From Methanomassiliicoccales archaeon (GTDB lineage Archaea; Thermoplasmatota; Thermoplasmata; Methanomassiliicoccales; UBA472): DNA of 10,065 nucleotides. Below, piece after piece: positions 1-6,277 of this stretch (the first letter of the stretch is position 1; every line of letters starts with the position of its first letter). The stretch spans positions 1 to 10,065 of the forward strand of contig DUJZ01000068.1 of the NCBI GenBank assembly GCA_013329565.1, given 5' to 3'. The notes beneath the pieces were generated by a model. That model did no database searches and was not told the origin of the DNA. It saw nothing but the letters and a program-made list of their open reading frames with translations. Made by a program: the position numbers and the translations under genes.

Positions 1-684
1 CAGGGTCCAGGGGGTGGTGGTCCATATCAGCAAAGAAACCTTGGGATCGTCCTTGAGGCGGAACTTCACGTAGATGGACGGGTCCATTTCGTCCCAGTAA
101 TCTATTTCGGCCTCCGCCAGGGCGGTCTCGCAGCGCGGACAGCCCGGAAGGACCCGGCTGGCGCTTATCAGCAATCCCTTGTCGTAGGCTCGCTTCAGCG
201 TCCACCAGGCCGCCTCGATGTAGCCCGGGGCGATGGTGAGATACGGTCTCTCCCAATCGAACCACACGCCCAGCTCCTTGAAGTCGGCGTTCATCTGCTT
301 CTGGAAGTCCAGGGCGAAGCTCTTGCATGTCCCGACGAATCGGTCGATGCCGTACTCCTCGATCTCCTTCTTGTTCTTCACGCCGATGGACCTCTCCACC
401 TTGACCTCGATGGGGAGCCCATGCATGTCGTAGCCAGGAGTATCGCTCACGTTGAACTTCTGCATGCGCTTGAACCGCACGATCATGTCCTTGATCGTCT
501 TGTTCATCGCCGTGCCTAGGTGGATGTATCCAGTAGTGTATGGAGGACCGTCCACGAAGTAGAAGTCCGGGCCGGAGGCCCTGAGTTCCTTGGTCTTATT
601 GTACGCATCGGTCTCTGCCCAAAGGAGTTGGACCGACTTTTCCAGCGCGCTAGGGTTATAATTGCCTTGGACCTGCTTTATCAT
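1..684 (-). CDS. ileS: Isoleucyl-tRNA synthetase, N-terminal part (cut by left window edge)
   Basis: This cytoplasmic class I aminoacyl-tRNA synthetase charges tRNA-Ile with isoleucine and proofreads valine. The window holds only the first 228 codons; the rest lies beyond base 1. Visible features are the N-terminal catalytic fold with the class I HIGH-type signature YIHLGTA (residues 53-59), the stretch GYDMHGLPIEVKVE typical of the Ile/Val/Leu subfamily, a CPRC pair, and TTTPWTL at the cut end, where the CP1 editing domain begins. The KMSKS loop and the anticodon-binding domain are off-window. The opening MIKQVQGNYNPSALEKSV and the FVDGPPYTTGYIHLG context favour IleRS over ValRS or LeuRS. 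The ATG at 684 is the only reasonable start, because an in-frame stop lies at 703-705; a weak GGGA-type SD sits 5 bases upstream. It lies 83 bases downstream of fen on the same strand, with its own TATA-like box between them. Confidence 0.96.
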   Translation of the reverse strand, partial: MIKQVQGNYNPSALEKSVQLLWAETDAYNKTKELRASGPDFYFVDGPPYTTGYIHLGTAMNKTIKDMIVRFKRMQKFNVSDTPGYDMHGLPIEVKVERSIGVKNKKEIEEYGIDRFVGTCKSFALDFQKQMNADFKELGVWFDWERPYLTIAPGYIEAAWWTLKRAYDKGLLISASRVLPGCPRCETALAEAEIDYWDEMDPSIYVKFRLKDDPKVSLLIWTTTPWTL

Positions 685-718
685 CGCCGTCCCTTTACGC
701 CCTTATTGGCCAACTTCC

Positions 719-725
719 TTTTAAA
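719..725 (-). promoter_or_regulatory. TATA-like box ahead of ileS
   Basis: Read on the minus strand this is TTTAAAA, in the 83-base gap between the fen stop and the ileS start. Its centre is about 38 bases from the ileS ATG, so transcription would start near 696 and leave a short leader carrying the GGGA motif. Position and composition are seen; promoter activity is inferred. Confidence 0.45.
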
Positions 726-767
726 CCCGTTGGTCCTGGCTAGGTTTTTGCGCACTCTCGGAAATGC

Positions 768-1778
768 TCAGAACATGTCGAGGCGCATTTGGTCCTTCTT
801 CCCCGAGGAGAACTTGTCCAACGCTCCGTTGACTCTCTTTTCGGAGAAGCCGTACTCGCCGCAGAGCATGTCCAGCACCTTCTGGCGCTCCGGAGGTGCC
901 CATGTCAGGCGGTAATCGTCGGTGCGCTCGAAGTCCAGGAAGATCGACCGCACCTTCTCCATCTCCCCGTCCTCCATTCCCAATGAACGGAGCGCACCGG
1001 CCAGGGTGCCGTGCTGTTTGATCAGCTTCAGGGCCTTCTTCGGCCCGATCCCCATCACGCCCGGGTTGAAGTCCGTTCCGATCAGAACGCACAGGTCCAC
1101 CAGTTGCTTCCCGTTCAGTCCCAGGGCCGATAGGGTCTCGTCCCGATCTATTATCTGCATGCGCACTTCTCGGTATTCGTCCCTCCCGGGCATCTTGCGG
1201 CGGCCGGAAAGGGTAAGGTTGCGCACCAGCCGCGGGGCGCCGAACAGGAGAGAATCGAAGTCCTGGGAGGCCGAAGCCCACACGTCGCCCTTGGCGCACA
1301 TGTAGGCCGCCTGCGCCTCCCCCTCCTCCGGGGCTTGTACTACCGGAATGCCCAGGTGGGTCAGAAGGATGCGTGAGGATTCCACGATCTCGTTGGTTAT
1401 ACGGGAGGACTGTGTGGCCTTGGAGTACGCTCTACGCACATCGCCCTCGGCCTTGGCCTGCTCCCACTCCTTCTTGGCGGATTCCCGCCGCTCCCGCCGC
1501 TCCCGGATGGTGGCGTCCTTCTTCTCCGGAGGGACGCCGTCGAAAACGTAGGCGGGCCGCAATCCCATCTCCACGAAATTGGCGTTCCGATTCAACAGAC
1601 CTTCCAGATGGGAAGTGGTCCTTCCCCGGGGGTCCATCAGCGGAGTTCCGTCCGGTTGCCTTATGACCGACAGGAACTGGTATATCGCGTTATAGGCGTC
1701 GATGGCCACGGTCCTCCCCATGAGCTCCTGCGCCTCCAGGTCCTTGGCCAGAACTAGATCGGAAAGGTTCACGCCCAT
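768..1778 (-). CDS. fen: Flap endonuclease 1 (FEN-1)
   Basis: This structure-specific 5' nuclease removes RNA/DNA flaps during Okazaki-fragment maturation and long-patch base excision repair, working with PCNA. The 336-residue product matches the usual archaeal length. The metal-binding acidic residues are all present: D27 (AIDAYN), D80 (VFDGVPP), E153 and E155 (EEGEAQAA), D174 and D176 (SQDFDS) and D237 (GTDFNPG). The helix-hairpin-helix region follows (GIGPKKALKLI). The protein ends in QMRLDMF, a short PCNA-interacting motif. The reading frame is open up to 1856, but FEN-1 proteins begin MGV-x-L, so I place the start at the ATG at 1778; D27 then takes its standard number. No SD is visible, while a TATA-like element lies about 32 bases upstream, so the mRNA may be nearly leaderless. 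The gene is divergent from the TRAM gene. Confidence 0.96.
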   Translation of the reverse strand: MGVNLSDLVLAKDLEAQELMGRTVAIDAYNAIYQFLSVIRQPDGTPLMDPRGRTTSHLEGLLNRNANFVEMGLRPAYVFDGVPPEKKDATIRERRERRESAKKEWEQAKAEGDVRRAYSKATQSSRITNEIVESSRILLTHLGIPVVQAPEEGEAQAAYMCAKGDVWASASQDFDSLLFGAPRLVRNLTLSGRRKMPGRDEYREVRMQIIDRDETLSALGLNGKQLVDLCVLIGTDFNPGVMGIGPKKALKLIKQHGTLAGALRSLGMEDGEMEKVRSIFLDFERTDDYRLTWAPPERQKVLDMLCGEYGFSEKRVNGALDKFSSGKKDQMRLDMF

Positions 1779-1804
1779 TGTGATCGAAGGGTTATCCCTC
1801 TCGG

Positions 1805-1818
1805 CCATAAAGTTATTG
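1805..1818. promoter_or_regulatory. Shared AT-rich promoter core between fen and the TRAM gene
   Basis: The only AT-rich stretch in the 63-base gap between the two divergent starts is CCATAAAGTTATTG. It reads as a TATA-like box in both directions: CATAAAG on plus, AACTTTATGG on minus. Its centre is about 32 bases from each start codon. Neither start has an SD, which fits two short-leader or leaderless transcripts driven from one element. A small inverted repeat, AGGG-TTAT-CCCT (1788-1799), sits between the core and the fen start. Function is inferred. Confidence 0.45.
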
Positions 1819-1841
1819 TCCAACCCACGAATGGTTTCAAC

Positions 1842-2051
1842 ATGCGCGACGAGCACGGCGATCCCGGAAGGAGGCCGGTGACGGAAGGCCAGATCTATGA
1901 AGTGACGATAACGGACATAGGCGAGAGAGGGGACGGGATAGGAAAGATAGAAGGTCTGGTGATAATCGTCCCGGACGCCACGCCGGGGGAGACGGTCAAA
2001 GTCCGCATCAACCGGGTGGAAAGAAAGGTGGCCTTCGGTCGGAAGGTCTGA
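1842..2051 (+). CDS. Small TRAM-domain protein
   Basis: This 69-residue protein consists almost wholly of one TRAM domain, an OB-like beta-barrel that binds RNA and is found in tRNA-modifying enzymes such as TrmA and MiaB. The domain runs from about residue 16 to 65: GQIYEVTITDIGERGDGIGK, then the diagnostic VIIVPDATPGETVKV, then a basic tail (RINRVERKVAFGRKV). Stand-alone TRAM proteins are widespread in archaea, and in methanogens some have been described as RNA-chaperone or cold-responsive proteins; a similar role here is inference from the family. The start is ATG 1842. It has no SD, and the TATA-like element lies 24-36 bases upstream, so the mRNA is probably nearly leaderless. The gene faces away from fen and ends directly against the stop codon of the next, opposite-strand gene, with no spacer. 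Confidence 0.88.
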   Translation: MRDEHGDPGRRPVTEGQIYEVTITDIGERGDGIGKIEGLVIIVPDATPGETVKVRINRVERKVAFGRKV

Positions 2052-2225
2052 TCAATCTTCGGCCTTGGGAATGTAGAGCATGGTAAGCCCTACGCCCAGC
2101 CAGATCAAGGCCAGCAAGATCACCCAGAAGCTAGGCGTGATCACGAGGGCGGCCAAAAGGAACATCAGCGGGGCGATGACGGTGAGGAAAATCACCATCT
2201 GCCTTCCAGATATCTTCATGTACAT
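2052..2225 (-). CDS. Small two-helix membrane protein, function unknown
   Basis: I read a 57-codon frame here beginning MYMKISGRQMVIF and ending LYIPKAED. After a short basic N-terminus it has two hydrophobic segments: about residues 10-30 (MVIFLTVIAPLMFLLAALVI) and about 33-51 (SFWVILLALIWLGVGLTML), separated by TPS. It should be an integral membrane protein with two helices and very short loops. The clean hydrophobic pattern, charged ends and exact fit between neighbours make a real gene likely. A GGGGTG motif sits 2 bases before the ATG at 2225 and 8 bases before a second ATG at 2219, so translation may begin at the latter (55 residues). It lies 43 bases downstream of the DUF3052 gene on the same strand and may be cotranscribed. 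Its stop abuts the convergent TRAM stop. I do not recognise a characterised family. Confidence 0.7.
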   Translation of the reverse strand: MYMKISGRQMVIFLTVIAPLMFLLAALVITPSFWVILLALIWLGVGLTMLYIPKAED

Positions 2226-2268
2226 CGCACCCCGGATTGCTGACCGACCGATATGAACTTTCCTGCGC

Positions 2269-2679
2269 TCAGTCCAGTTCCTTCTTCTTGTTCACGAACT
2301 TTATCCCGGCCCAATCCTCGTCCAACGCGGAGATCTTGACCTCGGCCATTCCGTGCCCGATGCCGACCTCGCGGACAGTGACTCCGACCAGGTCGGAATC
2401 GAGCTTGGAGGAGGTCCTGGGATAGGATATCCAGATGATGCCTTCCTTCTTCAGGGTACGCATGAGCTTGGGGAACTCCCGGCGCAGTTCTTCCTCGGAG
2501 GAGGTGAACAGCTGGATGAAATCCAGTTCACTGTCACCGCTGCTGGCCTCGACCACGTTCTTGGGGAGGCGCCCGAGGGCCACGTCGTACTTGGAAGGGG
2601 CGTTTATAATGCGTATTCTCTGACCTTCCTTTATTCCCAGCTTGGCCACCAGTGATTTTTTGGAACCTATTCGCGCCAT
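2269..2679 (-). CDS. DUF3052-family protein
   Basis: This 136-residue soluble protein resembles the DUF3052 family. The family pattern is visible: KSLVAKLGIKEGQRIRIINA near the N-terminus, then LDFIQLFTSSEEELRREFPK, then GIIWISYPRTSSKLDSDL, and a C-terminal VKISALDEDWAGIKFV. The family has no established biochemical function that I can name; bacterial and archaeal members are small single-domain proteins. No metal or catalytic motif stands out. The start is ATG 2679, with AAGGGT 6 bases upstream as a fair SD and a TATA-like box at 2716-2723. That suggests its own promoter, separate from rpe 104 bases upstream. The two-helix membrane protein gene follows 43 bases downstream and may share its transcript. 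Confidence 0.82.
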   Translation of the reverse strand: MARIGSKKSLVAKLGIKEGQRIRIINAPSKYDVALGRLPKNVVEASSGDSELDFIQLFTSSEEELRREFPKLMRTLKKEGIIWISYPRTSSKLDSDLVGVTVREVGIGHGMAEVKISALDEDWAGIKFVNKKKELD

Positions 2680-2715
2680 GATCGGACCCTTCCCACGATG
2701 TGTAGAGCCCTATCG

Positions 2716-2723
2716 TTTAAATA
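2716..2723 (-). promoter_or_regulatory. TATA box for the DUF3052 gene
   Basis: Read on the minus strand this is TATTTAAA, close to the archaeal TATA consensus, about 40 bases before the ATG at 2679. It predicts transcription starting near 2694 and a leader of about 15 bases that includes the AAGGGT ribosome-binding motif. Inferred from sequence and spacing. Confidence 0.55.
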
Positions 2724-2783
2724 CGACAAGGACCGCCCTAGATTCCGGTTCACCGTTATTATACTTGCTATTGGAAAACGCCT

Positions 2784-3431
2784 TTAATACTTGTGCCAAA
2801 GATCGATCTCCGCCGCCATGTCCTTGGCCTTGAACAGCGCCGATCCGGCGGCCAGCACGGTGGCGCCGCTCTCCACGCACAGCTTTCCGGTCTCCCGGTT
2901 GATGCCGCCGTCGATCACTATCTCAAAATCGAGCTGCCGATCGTCCCGGATCTGGCGTGCCCGCGATATCTTCGGCAGCACCTCCGAATGGAAGGATTGC
3001 CCGCCGAAACCAGGCTGCACGGTCATGACCAGTAGGAGGTCGATGTCATCAAAGTAAGGTTCCACCGTTGCCAGATCCGTTCCCGGATTAAGGGAGATAC
3101 CGGCCTTCATTCCCAGGCGCCGGATGTGGGAAAGGACCCCTTTCACATCATGGGAGGCCTCCACGTGAACCGTAAGATAATCGGCTCCGCACTCCGCGAA
3201 GCGTTCCACGTACCTCTCAGGCATCTCGATCATGAGGTGAACGTCGAAGGGGATCTTGGCGTGCGGGCGCAATGCCCTGATGACCTCCGGCCCGATGGTC
3301 AAGTTGGGTACGAACACCCCGTCCATGACGTCCACGTGAACCCAGTCGGCCCTGGCCGCCTCGACCCGGCGGACCTCCTCGCCCAGGCGGGCGAAATCGG
3401 CGGAAAGTATCGACGGGGCTACCTTGACCAT
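2784..3431 (-). CDS. rpe: Ribulose-phosphate 3-epimerase
   Basis: This cytoplasmic TIM-barrel enzyme interconverts D-ribulose 5-phosphate and D-xylulose 5-phosphate in the non-oxidative pentose-phosphate pathway, using a bound divalent metal. The 215-residue product is a normal full length. Family signatures are clear: APSILSADFARLGEEV at the N-terminus with S10; HVDVMDGVFVPN with H32 and catalytic D34; DVHLM with H65; VMTVQPGFGGQSF (the M-V-x-P-G-F-x-G-Q signature); and IVIDGGI with the second catalytic acid D174. A phosphate-binding AAGSALF lies near the end. The start is ATG 3431, with GAGGT 6 bases upstream as SD and a TATA-like box at 3471-3480. The usp gene lies upstream on the same strand with a 69-base gap. 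Hexulose-phosphate synthase shares the fold, but the signatures here are those of Rpe. Confidence 0.96.
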   Translation of the reverse strand: MVKVAPSILSADFARLGEEVRRVEAARADWVHVDVMDGVFVPNLTIGPEVIRALRPHAKIPFDVHLMIEMPERYVERFAECGADYLTVHVEASHDVKGVLSHIRRLGMKAGISLNPGTDLATVEPYFDDIDLLLVMTVQPGFGGQSFHSEVLPKISRARQIRDDRQLDFEIVIDGGINRETGKLCVESGATVLAAGSALFKAKDMAAEIDLWHKY

Positions 3432-3470
3432 GTTGAGACCTCAGAACCGTCTGGAGATGGCCCCCCGGCT

Positions 3471-3480
3471 AAAAATACTT
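3471..3480 (-). promoter_or_regulatory. TATA-like box for rpe
   Basis: Read on the minus strand this is AAGTATTTTT, centred about 44 bases before the rpe ATG. It would place the transcription start near 3449, leaving an 18-base leader that carries the GAGGT SD at 3438-3442. Inferred from composition and spacing. Confidence 0.45.
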
Positions 3481-3500
3481 TGGATTATCTCTCCTCCAGG

Positions 3501-3917
3501 TCAGGGGACCAGCAGCAGCGGCACCTTGATGTTCTGGCTCACCTGCCCGGATACCCCTCCCAGGGATATGGCCGATGAGCTTCCCGAACCTTTTCTGCCC
3601 ATGACCACCAGCTGATGCTTTCCAGATATCTTCAGGATCACGTCCGCCGGATTGCCGGTCAAGGAGCTCAGGCAATGGTCAATTCCCGATTCCCTCAGTA
3701 TGGACGCCGCGGCGCGGGACTTGGCCTTGGCAATGGCATCCACGTCACAGACCGGGGCGGTCTTTTCCATGAAGTAGTCGCAGTCCATGGGCGTCACCAC
3801 CACCAGCAGGGTGACGTAGACGTCGGCCGAGACCAGCAGGTCGCGGGCGAACTCCACCGCCCGAAGGGAGTTCTCCGAACCGTCGATACAGACCAGGACC
3901 TTGCGTCGGTCGCTCAT
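3501..3917 (-). CDS. UspA-type universal stress protein
   Basis: This 138-residue single-domain protein has the UspA alpha/beta fold, which typically forms dimers, and many members bind ATP. The first strand KVLVCIDGSENSLRAVEFA carries the conserved acid D12. The C-terminal part holds VVMGRKGSGSSSAISLGGVS, matching the nucleotide-binding pattern G-2x-G-9x-G, followed by QNIKVPLLLVP, the usual closing strand. The residue right after the last motif glycine is Gly, where ATP-binding members have Ser or Thr; Ser follows two residues later. Nucleotide binding is therefore likely but not certain. The start at ATG 3917 has no SD, and a TATA-like element is centred 29 bases upstream, so the mRNA is probably leaderless. 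The specific stress or partner cannot be read from context; rpe follows on the same strand but appears to have its own promoter. Confidence 0.9.
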   Translation of the reverse strand: MSDRRKVLVCIDGSENSLRAVEFARDLLVSADVYVTLLVVVTPMDCDYFMEKTAPVCDVDAIAKAKSRAAASILRESGIDHCLSSLTGNPADVILKISGKHQLVVMGRKGSGSSSAISLGGVSGQVSQNIKVPLLLVP

Positions 3918-3938
3918 GTTAATCGATTCATCGCTCAG

Positions 3939-3953
3939 GCAATAAGCATATCC
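3939..3953. promoter_or_regulatory. AT-rich promoter core between usp and the Cys/His protein gene
   Basis: The minus strand reads GATATGCTTATTGCC, centred about 29 bases before the usp ATG. That is the right distance for a leaderless usp transcript. The same element may serve the plus strand: a start about 26 bases away, near 3972 in ATTATAT (3971-3977), would leave a 28-base leader with the SD at 3984-3990. The bidirectional role is inferred. Confidence 0.4.
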
Positions 3954-3983
3954 CCGGAGGGAGCAATCGTATTATATCCGTAA

Positions 3984-3990
3984 GGGAGGT
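3984..3990 (+). promoter_or_regulatory. Strong Shine-Dalgarno site for the 71-residue protein gene
   Basis: GGGAGGT lies 9 bases before ATG 4000. It is one of the best ribosome-binding sites in the window and fixes the start of this small gene. It contrasts with the leaderless-looking starts of neighbouring genes. Confidence 0.7.
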
Positions 3991-3999
3991 TCCAGGTCC

Positions 4000-4215
4000 A
4001 TGGCGGAAGCTCGTCACGCTATCAAGGTCAGCAAGGCCTGCGATGTCAAGGGATGCGGTTCCGAGGCCGAGCGCTCCATCTCCGGGGACGCGGCCAGCGA
4101 GGCCAAGCTCAAGGTCGACGAGGGCATGAAGCGCGTGCACCTGTGCAAGGACCACTACCGGGAGTACAAGAAGGTCTCCCGGAAGGACCGCGAGCTGGGG
4201 TCCCTTGGAAGGTGA
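4000..4215 (+). CDS. Small Cys/His protein, putative zinc-binding, function unknown
   Basis: This 71-residue basic protein begins MAEARHAIKVSKACDVKGCG. Its cysteines and histidine form C14-x4-C19 and, 29 residues later, C49-x2-H52 (HLCKDHYREYKK), a layout that could hold one zinc ion. H47 is a further possible ligand. The C-terminus is rich in Lys, Arg and Glu (REYKKVSRKDRELGSLGR). I recognise no characterised family. It looks like one of the small conserved zinc-ribbon-like proteins of archaea, so a nucleic-acid or protein-binding role is possible but not shown. The start at ATG 4000 is supported by a strong SD 9 bases upstream. The gene is divergent from usp, and the MFS transporter gene begins 40 bases downstream with its own AT-rich element. 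The coding sequence has the same GC-rich codon use as its neighbours. Confidence 0.78.
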   Translation: MAEARHAIKVSKACDVKGCGSEAERSISGDAASEAKLKVDEGMKRVHLCKDHYREYKKVSRKDRELGSLGR

Positions 4216-4224
4216 TCCAGGAAA

Positions 4225-4244
4225 GAATAATATCCTTTAAGGAT
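4225..4244 (+). promoter_or_regulatory. TATA-like element and palindrome ahead of the MFS gene
   Basis: An AT-rich stretch GAATAATATCC (4225-4235) is centred about 27 bases before ATG 4256, suiting a leaderless mRNA; no SD is present. It overlaps a perfect inverted repeat, ATCCTT-T-AAGGAT (4232-4244), which lies between the TATA position and the predicted transcription start and could be an operator. The sequence is seen; function is inferred. Confidence 0.4.
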
Positions 4245-4255
4245 TCCCCCGGGCC

Positions 4256-5362
4256 ATGAAGCCAGGCTATATCCAGTTGCTCTCCAGTGCCGGGTTGTCC
4301 GGCGCAGCCCTGCTCATCCCCAACATGCTGAGGGACGAGCTGGGCGCCAACATGATGGAGATCGGCATAATAACCGCCTCCTTCAATCTGGCACTTTTCG
4401 CATCGTCCTACATGTTCGGGCGGGCGTCCGATGTGCATGGGCGGAAGCTGTACCTGCAGGGCGGTCTAGCGCTCACCGCCATCGCGCTATTCCTTTTGGT
4501 CTTCGCCGACAGCAAGGAGACCCTCGCCGTCGTCCGGGTCATGATCGGGCTGTGCGCCGGCATCTATCCCTCGGCCCTGCTGACCTACGTGTACGAGACC
4601 GAGGGGAAGATAGGCAAGTTCACCGCCTACGGCAGCCTCGGCTTCGGGATAGGCACGTTCATCGCCGGGATGCTGACAATCTACTACGAGATCTTCCTGG
4701 CCAGCGGGCTGATGCTGCTGGTGGCCTACTTCATCTCCACCCGTCTGATGTTCGTCGGGGAGAAGGTGCACCAGGTACCGCTGTTTCCGGCGGCGATGAT
4801 ACGGCACAACTATCCGGTGTACGTATCTATCATGTTCAGGCACACCGGCGCCAACATGATATGGGTCGTTTATCCATTGTTCCTGGCGGACCTCGGGGCG
4901 ACCCCTCTGTTCATCGGCTTCGTCTACGGCATAAACGCCATCGCCCAGTACGTGTTCATGCGGTTCATCGACCGTTTTAAAACATATCACCTGGTGATGG
5001 CCGGCTTCGTCTTTTCCATCCTGACCTTCCCCTCATACACGCTGGCCACCAGGCCGGAGGAGATCATACCCATGCAGGTGTCCATCGCCGCCGCCTGGTC
5101 CTGCCTCTATGTGGGTTCGATAAAATACCTCATGGAAAGGAACGAGGAGAAGGGCACGTCGTCCGGACTGCTGCAGTCCTTCCTGAGCATCTCGGCCATC
5201 ATCGGCGCGCTGGTGGGCGGTGTCACCGTCTTCGCCCTCGGATACCACGGCTCGATGTACATCGCCACCGGGCTGGCGATCATCGGTTTCGTGATCTTCA
5301 TCACGGGCAGCCGTTACTTGGACAGGAAGGAGAAAGACGTTATAGCCCCCAAGGGGGTTTAG
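4256..5362 (+). CDS. Major facilitator superfamily (MFS) transporter
   Basis: This 368-residue integral membrane protein has about 11-12 hydrophobic helices. The loop between helices 2 and 3 holds the MFS motif A, GRASDVHGRK (G-x-x-x-D-x-x-G-R-K). The first half continues with RVMIGLCAGIYPSALLTYVYE, and a long glycine-rich helix follows (YGSLGFGIGTFIAG). The second half begins near residue 180 after a charged central loop. MFS proteins move small solutes by uniport, symport or antiport; motif A and the general layout recall drug or metabolite exporters, but the substrate cannot be read from the sequence. It is slightly short for a 12-helix member. No signal peptide is expected. The start is ATG 4256, with no SD and a TATA-like element 20-31 bases upstream. 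The tRNase Z gene follows almost without a gap, so the two are probably cotranscribed. Confidence 0.88.
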   Translation: MKPGYIQLLSSAGLSGAALLIPNMLRDELGANMMEIGIITASFNLALFASSYMFGRASDVHGRKLYLQGGLALTAIALFLLVFADSKETLAVVRVMIGLCAGIYPSALLTYVYETEGKIGKFTAYGSLGFGIGTFIAGMLTIYYEIFLASGLMLLVAYFISTRLMFVGEKVHQVPLFPAAMIRHNYPVYVSIMFRHTGANMIWVVYPLFLADLGATPLFIGFVYGINAIAQYVFMRFIDRFKTYHLVMAGFVFSILTFPSYTLATRPEEIIPMQVSIAAAWSCLYVGSIKYLMERNEEKGTSSGLLQSFLSISAIIGALVGGVTVFALGYHGSMYIATGLAIIGFVIFITGSRYLDRKEKDVIAPKGV

Positions 5363-5368
5363 GTGGGC

Positions 5369-6277
5369 ATGGACCTAATATTCCTGGGCACGGGCGGGAG
5401 CGTCCCGACCACCAAGCGCAACACGGTGTCCATAGCATTGCGGTTGGGCCCCGAGGTCCTGATGTTCGATTGCGGGGAAGGCACCCAGAGGCAGCTCATG
5501 GCCTCCTCGGTCTCCTTCATGAAGATAACCAGCATCTTCATCACCCACCATCATGGCGATCATTTCCTGGGATTGCCCGGTCTCGTCCAGTCCATGAACT
5601 TCTACGGCCGGGAGGCTCCCCTGAACATATACGGTCCGGAAGGGACGGAGGAAATGGTTCGGGCCATCCTGGGTCTGGGCATATTCGACCGCAAGTACGA
5701 GGTCGAGGGCCACGACCTGTCGCCAGGTGAGGAGGTCAACGGAGAAGGCTACAAGGTGATGGCTTTCAAAGCGAACCACACCACGCCGGCCTTAGGCTAC
5801 GCCTTCCAGGAGGACGACCGCCCGGGTCGCTTTGATCCGGAAAAGGCCACAGGGTTGGGGGTCAGGGAAGGTCCCAGCTTCTCCCGATTGGTCGAAGGAG
5901 GTTCGGTGAAGGTCGGGTCAGCGACGGTCACCCCGGACATGGTGATGGGGCCGTCCCGGAAAGGTCTCCGGCTGGTCTATAGCGGGGACACCGCTCCCTG
6001 CCCGGACCTGGTGTCGGCCTGCGCGGGTGCGGACGTTCTGATCCATGAGGCCACCGTAGCTTCCGACCTGGAGGCCAAGGCCAGGGAGTTCGGTCACAGC
6101 ACGGCCAGGGACGCGGCGCTGCTGGCGAGGGATTCGCTGGTCGCCACCCTGTATCTCGTGCACATCAGCGGGCGATACGATGAGGTCGGCGCCCTTCTAG
6201 ATGAAGCCCGTGGAATATTTCAAAACACGACCATACCGAACGACCTGGATTCGTTCGTTCTGCGCACGGACCGTTAA
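5369..6277 (+). CDS. rnz: Ribonuclease Z (tRNA 3'-processing endonuclease)
   Basis: This zinc-dependent metallo-beta-lactamase-fold nuclease cuts the 3' trailer from precursor tRNAs before CCA addition. The 302-residue length fits the short tRNase Z form. Visible motifs are MDLIFLGTGGSVPTTKRN at the N-terminus, DCGEGTQRQL, and the zinc-binding HHHGDH (H60, H62, D64, H65). Later come a conserved His in KANHTTPALGY, the metal-bridging Asp in YSGDTAPC, HEAT, and the C-terminal GHST histidine. The frame also offers a GTG at 5363, directly after the MFS stop, but homologues begin at the MxLIFLGTGG position, so ATG 5369 is preferred; AGGTGG lies just before it and GGGGG slightly further upstream. 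Translational coupling to the MFS gene is likely. Arylsulfatase-like relatives share the fold, but the full tRNase Z motif set is present here. Confidence 0.95.
   Translation: MDLIFLGTGGSVPTTKRNTVSIALRLGPEVLMFDCGEGTQRQLMASSVSFMKITSIFITHHHGDHFLGLPGLVQSMNFYGREAPLNIYGPEGTEEMVRAILGLGIFDRKYEVEGHDLSPGEEVNGEGYKVMAFKANHTTPALGYAFQEDDRPGRFDPEKATGLGVREGPSFSRLVEGGSVKVGSATVTPDMVMGPSRKGLRLVYSGDTAPCPDLVSACAGADVLIHEATVASDLEAKAREFGHSTARDAALLARDSLVATLYLVHISGRYDEVGALLDEARGIFQNTTIPNDLDSFVLRTDR

Noticed and set aside
520..915. 131-codon plus-strand frame across ileS, its promoter gap and the fen end
   Set aside because: It runs opposite the end of two well-identified genes, has no ribosome-binding site or domain signal, and is best explained as chance.
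1779..1856. N-terminal extension of FEN-1 to the ATG at 1856
   Set aside because: It would overlap the TRAM start and cover the only promoter-like element. FEN-1 homologues begin at the MGV position, and standard numbering of D27 and D80 fits the start at 1778.
5363..5368. GTG start for rnz directly after the MFS stop
   Set aside because: It adds only two residues before the position where homologues begin. The ATG at 5369 is the better match, although the GTG cannot be fully excluded.
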